Below are positions 43,449-51,849 of a DNA stretch of 64,000 bases, piece after piece. A program made the position numbers and the translations under genes. How positions within the stretch are numbered: the stretch's first letter is position 1; each line of letters opens with the position of its first letter. Under the pieces are notes generated by a model. That model did no database searches and was not told where the DNA came from. It was given only the letters and a program-made list of their open reading frames with translations. Source of the stretch: CALLMM01 sp964429855 (GTDB lineage: Bacteria; Armatimonadota; Chthonomonadetes; Chthonomonadales; CAJBBX01); contig CAYSDM010000001.1 of the NCBI GenBank assembly GCA_964429855.1, forward strand, positions 124,001 to 188,000. The letters are read 5' to 3'.

Positions 43449-43874
43449 TTATGCGGATGTCGGCGAGCGGTGGAAGTGCGCCATCTTCCAGGCTCCGTTG
43501 ATCCGAACGTAGACGCGAGTTTCATTGAAGGTCGTCCAGCGCGGTCTGCCGTTGTCATCATAGGTCATCAGGCGCGTATAGGTGACGATGCCGGTCTCTC
43601 CGTAAAGCTGCACCTGCGGATTGAGCATATCGAATCGCGCGGGTCGGTTCGCGGGATTCTGTGCCATCAGGCGGATGAGCGATAGATGGAACTCCACGCC
43701 GTCTATCCGATAAGGGCAGACATCTTCAAAGCAGGTTAAATCCGGGGCGCACAATGCCGCATAGGTCTCCGGATCGCCCTGATGGATGGCATCCAGCATC
43801 AGCCAGGTCGTCACCAGCAGTTCGCGCTGCTCCGTGCCGATCCCCATCGCCTGTATGACAGCCTCTTCAATCAT
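43449..43874 (-). CDS. SnoaL/DUF4440-like (NTF2-fold) protein
   Basis: 141 residues. The NTF2-like fold is indicated by an N-terminal helix pair (LLVTTWLMLDAIHQGDPETYAALCAPDLTCFE) and beta strands (YGETGIVTYTRLMTYDDNGRPRWTTFNETRVYVRINGAWKMAHFHRSP). This is the typical CaMKII-association-domain-like arrangement. Catalytic or binding function cannot be deduced. A palindrome covers its probable promoter. Confidence 0.75.
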   Translation of the reverse strand: MIEEAVIQAMGIGTEQRELLVTTWLMLDAIHQGDPETYAALCAPDLTCFEDVCPYRIDGVEFHLSLIRLMAQNPANRPARFDMLNPQVQLYGETGIVTYTRLMTYDDNGRPRWTTFNETRVYVRINGAWKMAHFHRSPTSA

Positions 43875-43983
43875 CCCTCTGCTCCTCTCCTTCGTTATGA
43901 TCCGGTAGATTCGCGGTCGGGGATGGTTTCCCCTTTTCGTCCGGCTTTCTGCCGCCTGTTGATAGCCTGGAGGAGATGTTGTA

Positions 43984-43997
43984 TACTATTTATAGTA
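43984..43997. promoter_or_regulatory. Perfect palindrome over the promoter of the NTF2-fold gene
   Basis: TACTATTTATAGTA has 6-base arms around two bases. On the minus strand it lies between a TTCACT -35-like element and TATACA, so it is placed as an operator would be. Confidence 0.42.
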
Positions 43998-44060
43998 GTT
44001 TTCAGTGAAAACGAACGCCATATCTTGTAAAAAACGGCGAAAAATCTACTTTCAACCCTC

Positions 44061-44089
44061 TTGACAGTCCATATATAGGGTGTTATTAT
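44061..44089 (+). promoter_or_regulatory. Promoter of nrdR-nrdJ
   Basis: TTGACA (44061-44066), 17 bases, TATTAT (44084-44089). The start is expected near 44096. An NrdR-box-like palindrome fills the spacer and a second follows the start. Confidence 0.8.
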
Positions 44090-44113
44090 GCTCGCAGCCA
44101 CTATATGTGGAAG
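44068..44113. promoter_or_regulatory. Two NrdR-box-like palindromes
   Basis: Box 1 (44068-44083, TCCATATATAGGGTGT) and box 2 (44098-44113, core CACTATATGTGG) resemble the NrdR consensus ACACWATATMTKGTGT. Box centres are 30 bases apart, close to three helical turns, as known for paired NrdR boxes. They flank the -10, so NrdR bound there would block transcription of its own gene and nrdJ. Confidence 0.72.
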
Positions 44114-44136
44114 CCCGCGAGCGCGAGGCGATTGCC

Positions 44137-44598
44137 ATGCGATGTCCGTTCTGTGGTTCTAAAGAAGACAGGGTGCTCGACTCCCGCGAGTCGCAGGAAG
44201 GCGACACTATCCGCCGCCGCCGTGAATGCAAAGGCTGCGGACGCCGCTATACCACTTTCGAGCAGATCGAAGAGATGGCTCTGTTCGTGGTGAAGAAGAG
44301 CGGTCGGCGCGAACCGTTCAGCCGGGAGAAACTGCTGCACGGAATGCGTCTTGCCTGCACCAGTCGCCCGGTCAGCTTCGAGATGCTGGAGCAGATCGCC
44401 AGCGACATCGAGCGGATGCTCTACAACCGCCTGGAGCGCGAGGTCTCCTCGCTGGAGATCGGCGACATGGTGATGGAGCGGCTGCGGGGAGTGGATCAGG
44501 TGGCTTATGTGCGCTTTGCGTCCGTCTACAAGCACTTTGAGGACGCCACGCAGTTCAAGGAGATCGTCAACCTGCTGCGTAAGCGCACGAAACCGTAA
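44137..44598 (+). CDS. nrdR: Transcriptional repressor NrdR
   Basis: 153 residues from the ATG at 44137 (GAGG nine bases upstream). NrdR senses ATP/dATP and represses ribonucleotide reductase genes. The N-terminal zinc ribbon is CPFCG..CKGCGRRYTTFE, and the ATP-cone follows (VVKKSGRREPFSREKLLHGMRLAC). The full length is normal for the family. It lies 52 bases before nrdJ and is probably co-transcribed from the promoter with the two boxes. Confidence 0.96.
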   Translation: MRCPFCGSKEDRVLDSRESQEGDTIRRRRECKGCGRRYTTFEQIEEMALFVVKKSGRREPFSREKLLHGMRLACTSRPVSFEMLEQIASDIERMLYNRLEREVSSLEIGDMVMERLRGVDQVAYVRFASVYKHFEDATQFKEIVNLLRKRTKP

Positions 44599-44650
44599 GA
44601 ACAGAACCGGGTTGTCAGTGACTCAGCGATAGAGGGAGGAGTACGAACCG

Positions 44651-47600
44651 ATGCAGGACCCGAAAATAGAGCAGACCGATATGATGGCGGCGATGGAGGA
44701 GGAGCAGGCTGCCGCGCGCGAAGCGGAGACCGAGAAGGCGGTCGTCGCGCGCGCCGGCGGCGGGCGCAAAACCAGAGCGCCGGGATTGAAAATTTCGCGC
44801 CGCTTCACCGAGACGGGAGAGGATGTCTGGAACTCCGTCGAGTGGGAGAAGCGCACCGCCGCGATCACCGACGAACAGGGAAACGTCGTCTTCGAGCAGA
44901 CCGATATTGACGCGCCGAAATCCTGGACGCAGCTTGCCGTCAAGGTGGTCGCTTCCAAGTACTTCCGAGGGCATATCGGGACGCCGGAGCGCGAAAACAG
45001 CGTTCGGCAGCTTATTCAGCGGGTCTCCTACACCATCTCCGACTGGGGAAAGACGCAGGGCTACTTCGCTTCCGAGGCGGATTTCCTCGCCTTCCGCGAT
45101 GAACTGACTCATATCCTGCTGCATCAGAAAGCCGCCTTTAACTCGCCGGTCTGGTTCAATGTGGGGCTGGCGGATCAGCCCCGCCCGCAGTGTTCGGCGT
45201 GCTTTATCAACTCTGTACAGGATACGATGGACAGCATTCTGACGCTGGCGAAGACCGAGGGAATGCTGTTTAAGTTCGGTTCCGGCACCGGAACCAACTT
45301 CTCCACTCTGCGCTCCTCGCGAGAGCGGTTGCAGGGGGGCGGAACCGCTTCGGGACCGGTCTCCTTCATGCGCGGTTATGACTCGTTTGCCGGGGTCATC
45401 AAGTCGGGCGGAAAGACCCGCCGCGCGGCTAAAATGGTCATCCTCAACGTGGATCACCCGGACATCGTTCCCTTCATCACCTGCAAAGCCGATGAGGAGA
45501 AGAAGGCGTGGGCGCTGATTGACGCCGGTTACAACGGCAACTTCAACGTTCCGGGCGGAGCCTACGACAGCGTCTCCTATCAGAACGCCAACCACTCCGT
45601 GCGCGTGACCGATGAGTTTATGAACGCCTATCTCAATAACGGCGTCTGGCACACGCATAACGTTCTGGACGGCTCGGTGTCGGACACCTATCAGGCGGTT
45701 GAACTGATGCGTCTGATTGCGGAGAGCGCGTGGGTCTGCGGCGATCCGGGAATGCAGTACGATACGACGATCAACAGATGGCACACCTGCAAAAACACGG
45801 ATCGCATCCATGCCAGCAATCCCTGCTCGGAGTATATGTTCCTCAACGACAGCGCGTGCAACCTTGCCTCGCTGAACCTGATGAAGTTCCGCCGTTCCGA
45901 TGGCGAGTTCGATGTGGACAGCTTCAAGCACGCCTGCCGGATCATGATTACCGCACAGGAGATACTGGTCGAGAACGCCTCCTATCCGACCGAAGCCATC
46001 GAGAAGAACAGCCACGACTATCGTCCGTTGGGACTCGGTTATGCGAACCTGGGCGCGCTGCTGATGTCACGCGGACTGGCGTATGACAGCGACGCCGGTC
46101 GCGCGCTTGCCGGCGCCATCACCGCCATCATGACGGGCGAAGCCTATCATCAGTCGGCGATAATCGCCCGCGATCATGGCGGCCCCTTCCGGGGGTATGA
46201 GCCGAACCGCGAGCCGTTCCTGGACGTGATGCGGATGCACCGCGACTCGGTGGAGGGGATCGAGGAGCGATATGTTCCCGGCGATATGATGGACGGCGCG
46301 CGCACCGCCTGGGATAACGCCATCGCGATGGGCGAGAAGTACGGCTATCGTAACGCGCAGGCTACTGTACTGGCGCCTACCGGATGTCTGGTAGAGGGGT
46401 CGTTAATCGTTACGGATCGCGGTTTGATGCGTCTGCGCCGCCTGGGAAATATTAATGGGCCCCAGTGGCAAGACGTGGCTTTTAAGGTGTTGACCGATGA
46501 AGGCGAACAGGACGCTACCCGTTTCTATGTGAATGGAATCGAGGAAACCCGCCGCATTGTAACCCGGTGCGGTTATGCCATTCAGGGGACGCTAAAACAC
46601 CGAATCAAGGTGCTGGATGCTGCCAGTGGATCGCTGAACTGGAAGCGTTTCGCCGATATCACTGCCGGTGACATCGTGGCTCTCTCTCTGGGAGAACTGA
46701 TCGGATCGCCGAAGACGGTCTCGCTTCCGCCGCTGGGTGAAGAGTACTGGACGGGCGACTATACCACCCGCGTACCGCGAACGATGACGCCTGAACTGGC
46801 GGAGTTGGTCGGCTACTTTATGGGAGATGGCTCCATCCACTCCAAAGGACCGCGCTTCTGCGTCACAAACTCTGATCGAGATGTGGCGGATCGCCTCTGT
46901 GAGCTGATGAAATCCCTGTTCAATCTGGATGCGCGCATCATCGAGCAACAGGGCTATCATGAGGTATCGGCCCATTCCGTTCCGCTGGTTCTCTGGTGGG
47001 AAGCTTGCGGATTCGCCAAAAAAGCGCCGGGTCCGGAGCATTGTGGGAAGGGATATCTCCCCTGTATTCCAGATGCAGTTCTGGCAACGAATGATCCGGC
47101 GGTCTACGGAGCATTTCTGCGAGGGTTGTATGAGGCGGATGGAACCGTAACGGGCGGCATTCCCTGCTGGAGTACGGTTCATAGAGAGTTTTCTGAGGAG
47201 GTTAAGACGCTTCTGCTGGCTCTCGGAATACCGACAACCACCCGGCAGGAGACAACCGGATGGAGCCAGGCTCCCCTCTATGTTCTCAGACTGCGCAATA
47301 AGTCCTATACGGACAGCTTCCTTTCCCGTGTGGGATTCATCGGCGCTCGAAAACGCGAAGCCGTATCCGTCAGCCGCGTTGAGCAGTCCGCTCGATATGA
47401 CTATGTCTATCTCGATCCGGCGGTTATTGAGGAACTGCTGCCTGCCAGCAGTAACCGGCGTGACGCGATGAAACTGTCTGTGAAGCGGCATAATGGAGCC
47501 ATAACGCGCCGAATGGCGGAGCATCTCTATGCACAGACCGGTGATGCGCGTATTGCGAAGGCGCTGCGCTTCTTCTACGATACGGTTGCTGCCAATGAGG

Positions 47601-48859
47601 ACGGCGGAGAACAGCTAACATACGATCTTTCAGTTCCTTCCAATGTGACCTACATTGCCGGCGGCTTTATCTCGCACAATACCATCGGCTTTATGATGGA
47701 CTGCGATACAACCGGTATCGAGCCGGATATCGCCATCGTGAAGTACAAGAACCTGGTAGGCGGCGGCGTGATGAAGATCGTCAACAACACGGTTCCGGAA
47801 GCGCTTCAGCGATTGGGCTACTCGCCGCAGCAGGTGACCGCCATCGTGGACTATATCAACCGGGAAGATACCATTGAGGGCGCGCCTGGACTGAAGCCGG
47901 AACATCTGCCGATCTTCGACTGCGCCTTCAAGCCCGCCAATGGCACGCGCACTATCCACTACATGGGGCATGTGAAGATGATGGCGGCGGCGCAGCCGTT
48001 CATCTCCGGCGCAATCTCCAAGACGGTGAATATGCACAATGAGGCGACTCCCGATGATATTATGGGCGTCTATGTGGAGGGATGGCGACTCGGTCTGAAA
48101 GCCATCGCCATCTACCGCGACGGCTCCAAGCGCACCCAGCCGCTGGTGACCAGGAAGGTGGAGGCGGAGAAGAGCGCAAAGACCGAGGAGGAGACGCCGA
48201 AGACAGTTTCCCCTGCGCCTGCCCCGACTCCGACGGCGACAACCGCGCCCGTGCAGGAAGCGCGTCCCATCCGGCGCAAACTGCCGGATGAGCGCCGCTC
48301 CATCACCCATAAGTTCAGTATTGCGGGACATGAGGGCTATATTACCGTCGGGATGTATGATGATGGCACACCCGGCGAGATATTCCTGACAATGAGCAAG
48401 GAAGGCTCGACGATCTCCGGTCTGATGGACACTCTGGCGACGATGACATCGCTGGCGCTCCAGTACGGCGTTCCGCTGGAGACGCTGGTGAACAAGTTCG
48501 CGCATACCCGCTTCGAGCCGTCCGGGATCACGCCGAATCCGGATATCCGGTTCGCCAAGTCCATTCCCGACTACATCTTCCGCTGGCTCGGAACCAAGTT
48601 TCTGCCGGTGGAGGCGCAGCCTCCGGCAGAGACTCGCTCTCTGAACGGGGAGACGCCGGTGATCGAAGCGCCAGTCGCTCCCATTGCACCCACACCTTCT
48701 GCGGCTCCGTCTGCAGGCGGTTCCTTCACCGCACGAGAACGTGAAATCTTCCAGTTGCAGGCGGACGCGCCCGCCTGCGCGGAGTGCGGCGCGCTGATGG
48801 TTCGCAACGGCGCCTGTTACAAATGCCTCAACTGCGGCTCCGTCTTCGGCTGCTCATAA
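44651..48859 (+). CDS. nrdJ: Class II (adenosylcobalamin-dependent) ribonucleotide reductase with intein
   Basis: 1402 codons, of which 432 are an intein (970 residues of mature enzyme). NrdJ makes deoxyribonucleotides using B12 and needs no oxygen or small subunit. The finger-loop cysteine of NPCSE is Cys392; PQCSACF holds a redox-active cysteine candidate, and MMDCDTTGIEPD follows the intein. The C-terminus has a TSCPD-like domain (GHEGYITVGMYDDGTPGEIF) and a four-cysteine zinc ribbon (CAECG..CLNCG). GGGAGGAG precedes the ATG. Both splice junctions look functional. Confidence 0.95.
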   Translation: MQDPKIEQTDMMAAMEEEQAAAREAETEKAVVARAGGGRKTRAPGLKISRRFTETGEDVWNSVEWEKRTAAITDEQGNVVFEQTDIDAPKSWTQLAVKVVASKYFRGHIGTPERENSVRQLIQRVSYTISDWGKTQGYFASEADFLAFRDELTHILLHQKAAFNSPVWFNVGLADQPRPQCSACFINSVQDTMDSILTLAKTEGMLFKFGSGTGTNFSTLRSSRERLQGGGTASGPVSFMRGYDSFAGVIKSGGKTRRAAKMVILNVDHPDIVPFITCKADEEKKAWALIDAGYNGNFNVPGGAYDSVSYQNANHSVRVTDEFMNAYLNNGVWHTHNVLDGSVSDTYQAVELMRLIAESAWVCGDPGMQYDTTINRWHTCKNTDRIHASNPCSEYMFLNDSACNLASLNLMKFRRSDGEFDVDSFKHACRIMITAQEILVENASYPTEAIEKNSHDYRPLGLGYANLGALLMSRGLAYDSDAGRALAGAITAIMTGEAYHQSAIIARDHGGPFRGYEPNREPFLDVMRMHRDSVEGIEERYVPGDMMDGARTAWDNAIAMGEKYGYRNAQATVLAPTGCLVEGSLIVTDRGLMRLRRLGNINGPQWQDVAFKVLTDEGEQDATRFYVNGIEETRRIVTRCGYAIQGTLKHRIKVLDAASGSLNWKRFADITAGDIVALSLGELIGSPKTVSLPPLGEEYWTGDYTTRVPRTMTPELAELVGYFMGDGSIHSKGPRFCVTNSDRDVADRLCELMKSLFNLDARIIEQQGYHEVSAHSVPLVLWWEACGFAKKAPGPEHCGKGYLPCIPDAVLATNDPAVYGAFLRGLYEADGTVTGGIPCWSTVHREFSEEVKTLLLALGIPTTTRQETTGWSQAPLYVLRLRNKSYTDSFLSRVGFIGARKREAVSVSRVEQSARYDYVYLDPAVIEELLPASSNRRDAMKLSVKRHNGAITRRMAEHLYAQTGDARIAKALRFFYDTVAANEDGGEQLTYDLSVPSNVTYIAGGFISHNTIGFMMDCDTTGIEPDIAIVKYKNLVGGGVMKIVNNTVPEALQRLGYSPQQVTAIVDYINREDTIEGAPGLKPEHLPIFDCAFKPANGTRTIHYMGHVKMMAAAQPFISGAISKTVNMHNEATPDDIMGVYVEGWRLGLKAIAIYRDGSKRTQPLVTRKVEAEKSAKTEEETPKTVSPAPAPTPTATTAPVQEARPIRRKLPDERRSITHKFSIAGHEGYITVGMYDDGTPGEIFLTMSKEGSTISGLMDTLATMTSLALQYGVPLETLVNKFAHTRFEPSGITPNPDIRFAKSIPDYIFRWLGTKFLPVEAQPPAETRSLNGETPVIEAPVAPIAPTPSAAPSAGGSFTAREREIFQLQADAPACAECGALMVRNGACYKCLNCGSVFGCS
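46385..47680 (+). mobile_element. Intein with LAGLIDADG homing endonuclease inside nrdJ
   Basis: The insert starts with Cys (codon 579 of the ORF, CLVEGSLIV) and ends with His-Asn before Thr (FISHN|TIGFMM), the usual splice residues. Block B is like GTLKHRIKVL. Two LAGLIDADG-type motifs, LVGYFMGDGSI and FLRGLYEADGTV, mark a homing endonuclease. It splits the highly conserved LAPTG/TIGFMMDCD site of NrdJ. Base composition seems less GC-rich than the extein by eye. Confidence 0.93.
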
Positions 48860-48870
48860 GGAAATGGTCT

Positions 48871-48908
48871 CCGGGGAGGAGGCGCACCTGCTCCCCGGAA
48901 GCGCTTTT
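48871..48908 (+). terminator. Probable terminator after nrdJ
   Basis: CCGGGGAG/CTCCCCGG stem with a 12-base loop, followed by AAGCGCTTTT. The U-tract is displaced, so termination may be partial and the next gene may be read through. Confidence 0.5.
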
Positions 48909-48925
48909 CAAGGCGGGAGAGGCGG

Positions 48926-49312
48926 ATGCTGAGAATCGTGGAAGTTCACGCCGGGCAATCGGTCAACGGGGAGTATATCGTCCTGCAGAATCAAGGATTA
49001 ACGACGCTGTCGCTGCGCGGGTGGATTCTCTGTGCGGACAGCTACCTGCATGGCGATCCTGCGACAGCCTCGGACGCCATGTTCATCTTTACGCAGGATG
49101 TCCCCATAAAGCCTTATACGCGCGTGGTTCTCTTTACCGGCAGCGGTGAAAACGGCTGGTACTCCACGGTGGACGGGAAGAAAGCCTACGTTGCCTACTG
49201 GGGACGGACAGAAAAAGTATGGTCTCAAGCAGGCGTCGCGCATCTTTTACAGCCTGCATCCTCTCGTCGAATTGTTCTTCTGTCTGAAAAGGAGGCGCCT
49301 GCGCCTTTGTGA
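48926..49312 (+). CDS. Lamin-tail-domain-like small protein
   Basis: 128 residues. The sequence LRIVEVHAGQSVNGEYIVLQNQGLTTLSLRGWIL has the strand pattern of a lamin-tail/Ig-like domain, and PYTRVVLFTG continues it. No signal peptide is seen. GGAGAGG precedes the ATG. It follows nrdJ by 66 bases and is closed by a strong terminator. The function is unknown. Confidence 0.65.
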   Translation: MLRIVEVHAGQSVNGEYIVLQNQGLTTLSLRGWILCADSYLHGDPATASDAMFIFTQDVPIKPYTRVVLFTGSGENGWYSTVDGKKAYVAYWGRTEKVWSQAGVAHLLQPASSRRIVLLSEKEAPAPL

Positions 49313-49712
49313 TCACAATGCCCAAGTCAAAACCTCGAAGACAGTCCACTCTACGGGGCGTTGCCATGCGCCCCTTTTTTCGTGCGAAATGATCGAGCGA
49401 CCGGAGACCCCCCGGTCGAGCGTCCGTCCGGCTGCACAACGCTGTCCCCCTCAGCGACGATCGCATTGGAGGTGTTGAGCGCCCGGATGGGGTTGGCGGT
49501 GCTGATGGTGTAGACCCTTAATTGCAGCAGAACCGTCAGGGTGCAGGGGAGGCTGACGGCGGTCAAGCGGCGGGGCGTTGCGCTGGAGCCGCAGGAGGCG
49601 CAGCGCGATCTGGAGACGGAGGGAGATCGCCCGATTGCGCTGGTTCCCACGCGCATCGGCGGACATCCCTTCGCGCTGCTCTGCGATCCCCCCGCAAAAG
49701 GCGCGGTTTGCT
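49313..49712. other. Gap with one weak ORF and a terminator
   Basis: The first 70 bases hold the terminator described below. An ORF of 62 codons on the plus strand (GTG 49541 to 49729; LEPQEAQRDLETEGDRPIALVP) has credible codon use but a stop at 49511 just upstream, and no family match. It may be the tail of a lost gene. The minus strand is also open in part, which cautions against a call. Confidence 0.35.
49355..49382 (+). terminator. Rho-independent terminator of the LTD-like gene
   Basis: GGGGCG (49355-49360) and CGCCCC (49369-49374) enclose an 8-base loop and are followed by TTTTTT. Confidence 0.85.
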
Positions 49713-49729
49713 TCAGTCTCTCTGATTAG
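49541..49729 (+). pseudogene. Possible 3' remnant of a gene (62 codons)
   Basis: GTG-initiated frame rich in charged residues with PIALVPTRIGGHPFALLCDPPAKGAV. An in-frame stop at 49511 ends the upstream part. Its end overlaps the convergent STN gene by 17 bases. It has no recognisable family, and could equally be a non-coding frame opposite to another. Confidence 0.25.
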
Positions 49730-51350
49730 GCTCGCCTTTATAGAATTGTATCTCCGCCTTTGGTCCGAGGTAAGCCCAGCCCGGCACTGCCTCGCCGGTA
49801 CCATCGCGGAGCAGAATCCCGACGCCGGTGGTTTCCGGCTTGATCTGGAGATAGACCGGAAAGGCGATTCGCTCGCGTTCGAAGAGACGCTGCAACAGCC
49901 GTTGCTGGCTCTCATCGGGGGAGGTAAGTTCCACTCCCTGAGGACCCGACGCCAGAATACGCTGCTGCGCCGAAAGACTGGCGACGAGTCGCATCGCCGC
50001 CCGGTTACGCGGATGGTGGAAAGAAAACTGCGTTTTCAGAACGCGCTGCAGTGTTGTTATCTGACGATCTGTCAGTTGCACCATCTCCAGAAGGTCGGAA
50101 AACTCAAAACGTCCCTTCTGCTTAAGGGCTTCTTCCCAGCGCATCATGAGCGGTTCCGCAATATCCCCGGCGCGGTCGAACGCCCACGACCTGCTCCAGA
50201 CGTAGTAGTCGCCGCCGATTTTTCGCCAGTCGCACCCGAACTCGACACAGATTCTCGATAGAAGATACTCCGGCTTTCCCCGGGTGACCTGTAGAGTCCG
50301 GCGCGGCTTCAGAAAGACCTCCGCATAGAGGGGTATTCCGGCTTCCCGGCTCAACAGTTCCAGCGCCGCCGCCATGCTGAGATTCGGGCGTTTTCCCGGA
50401 GGGGCGTTCAGGCGCGCCAGCAGGTCTATCTCCTCCCCATTCTCTTTCTTCTGCGCCGCTTCGATCGCTTCCATATCCCAGTCAGTCATGGAAGTTCCAA
50501 AAGGGTCTACGTGCCATCCGGATGAGTAGAGTCCCTTCTTATCAACTTCCAGAAGCAGGTCAAAGCCGCCATCCTCTCCTTCCGATACCAGCCGGAGAGT
50601 CGCCTGCAGGGAGGCGTTCGAGTTCCCGGCGGACTCGGCGAGCAGCGACGCGAGGCTTTTCCTCGCCGTTTCGGAGGGAGTGAACTGCGTGAGGGATACC
50701 CGTCCGCTCTGCGCCAGCGTGTCAATCTGTGTGTCGGAGAGAGAGGCGACTGCTTCGCCGAGAGGACCGGTGTTCCCTTCAGACAGGCTCCTGCCATCTT
50801 TTACAAATTCATTTCGCAGCAGGGACCAACCGCATTTGTAACGGCTTCGCATTTCAGGAGAGAGACGCCCATAGTCGCGCATCTCCCGCAGCCACTTCGC
50901 GGTAATCCGAACCGGAGCGTCCAGCATCGCCTGCTCTTCCCGACGCCCGTGCATGGTTCGGCGAAGGATGTAGCGCACAGATCGGTTCTCCCCCACCGCG
51001 CGATCCCAGTATACGCTCCGGGAAGGCAGCGACCCGTGTCCGAAAAGGTCCTGCAGACGCCCCATCACCCGCGCTAACGGCTGCCGACGGACGTTTATGG
51101 AGACGCGCTGCTCGGAGAGGTCCCGGGCGGCGGAGAGATGTGCGCCAGTCTGCCGGGAGAGCGAGGCGAGGACGACCCGCAGAGGTCGCCCTCTCGCCTC
51201 CAGCGTAACCGGATCCTGCAGCGCGGCATCTTTTGACATCCACGCCTCGCGCGGCGGTTCCGGGAGTTCGCGCTCCGGCAGCCGAACGGCATTCTGTGTC
51301 AGAGAGCCGACTGTCAGAAGCATAAACAGACTGACGCTTTGCATAAGCAT
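49713..51350 (-). CDS. Secreted protein with secretin N-terminal (STN)-like domains, paralog B
   Basis: 545 residues with a signal peptide (MLMQSVSLFMLLTVGSLTQ). The first STN-like module is about 48-110 (VTLEARGRPLRVVLASLSRQTGAHL) and the second about 320-385 (LSMAAALELLSREAGIPLYAEVFL). The region WAFDRAGDI....RWEEALKQKGRFEFSDLLEMVQL aligns with paralog A. AAGGA lies nine bases before the ATG and overlaps the stop of the small ORF upstream. Function unknown. Confidence 0.72.
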   Translation of the reverse strand: MLMQSVSLFMLLTVGSLTQNAVRLPERELPEPPREAWMSKDAALQDPVTLEARGRPLRVVLASLSRQTGAHLSAARDLSEQRVSINVRRQPLARVMGRLQDLFGHGSLPSRSVYWDRAVGENRSVRYILRRTMHGRREEQAMLDAPVRITAKWLREMRDYGRLSPEMRSRYKCGWSLLRNEFVKDGRSLSEGNTGPLGEAVASLSDTQIDTLAQSGRVSLTQFTPSETARKSLASLLAESAGNSNASLQATLRLVSEGEDGGFDLLLEVDKKGLYSSGWHVDPFGTSMTDWDMEAIEAAQKKENGEEIDLLARLNAPPGKRPNLSMAAALELLSREAGIPLYAEVFLKPRRTLQVTRGKPEYLLSRICVEFGCDWRKIGGDYYVWSRSWAFDRAGDIAEPLMMRWEEALKQKGRFEFSDLLEMVQLTDRQITTLQRVLKTQFSFHHPRNRAAMRLVASLSAQQRILASGPQGVELTSPDESQQRLLQRLFERERIAFPVYLQIKPETTGVGILLRDGTGEAVPGWAYLGPKAEIQFYKGEPNQRD

Positions 51351-51362
51351 GTTGGTTGGTCC

Positions 51363-51482
51363 TTAAAATGCGTAGCTTCTCATGGGGGTAGAGTGGACGA
51401 TGTCTATGTTGTAATTGCCTCGATCATTGCTGAAGATGACCAAAACACTAAGAACGTAAAGACATTTTTTGGTTTGTAACAT
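51363..51482 (-). CDS. Small ORF (39 codons) coupled to STN paralog B
   Basis: ATG at 51482 has TAAGGAGG with eight bases of spacing, a near-perfect ribosome-binding site. The peptide begins MLQTKKCLYVLSVLVIFS, a hydrophobic start, and ends with NIDIVHSTPMRSYAF. Its stop TAA overlaps the AAGGA of the next gene, so translation is probably coupled. A shorter frame from the ATG at 51487 has poorer spacing. It may be a leader peptide or a small exported peptide. Confidence 0.5.
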   Translation of the reverse strand: MLQTKKCLYVLSVLVIFSNDRGNYNIDIVHSTPMRSYAF

Positions 51483-51849
51483 GGCATTTTCCTCCTTAAT
51501 GGATGACAATGCTTTCCTTACAGTCTGAGCGTGAAGGTAGGTTGATGATCTTGCCGATCATTCAGCGAGCAATGGATGGGTGGCGTAATACTATTGTTTG
51601 ATAGGTTCGGAGCGTCTGATCTATGAAAGAAAGGGGCTTTTCTATGATAAGAATTTACGTCCCTCCCATGATAATTCAAGTAGACAAATGATCTTTATAG
51701 TTTTTGTTTGTCGTACATTCGATATTCAAAAATCCAGAATTGTGCGGTTTCACCCATGACCACAAAGACAGTTGGGTAAGAAGTGCTACAATGTAGCCAT
51801 ATCCATGTTGATCGTTGACACAGTATGATGTCATAAGGAGAGACCGGAC
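51483..51849. other. AT-rich gap, no gene recognised
   Basis: Nothing coding is seen in about 370 bases. Base composition is clearly more AT-rich than around it. TACAAT at 51787-51792 may be the -10 of the FKBP gene without a good -35. GTTGACACAGTATGATG at 51816-51832 is promoter-like but badly spaced. Confidence 0.5.

Noticed and set aside
49351..49656. Minus-strand ORF with YTISTANPIRALNTSNAIVAEG
   Set aside because: Reads partly like protein, but it runs through a strong plus-strand terminator, has no ribosome-binding site and no family match.
51350..51849. Prophage or insertion sequence in the AT-rich gap
   Set aside because: No transposase, integrase or terminal repeats were found.
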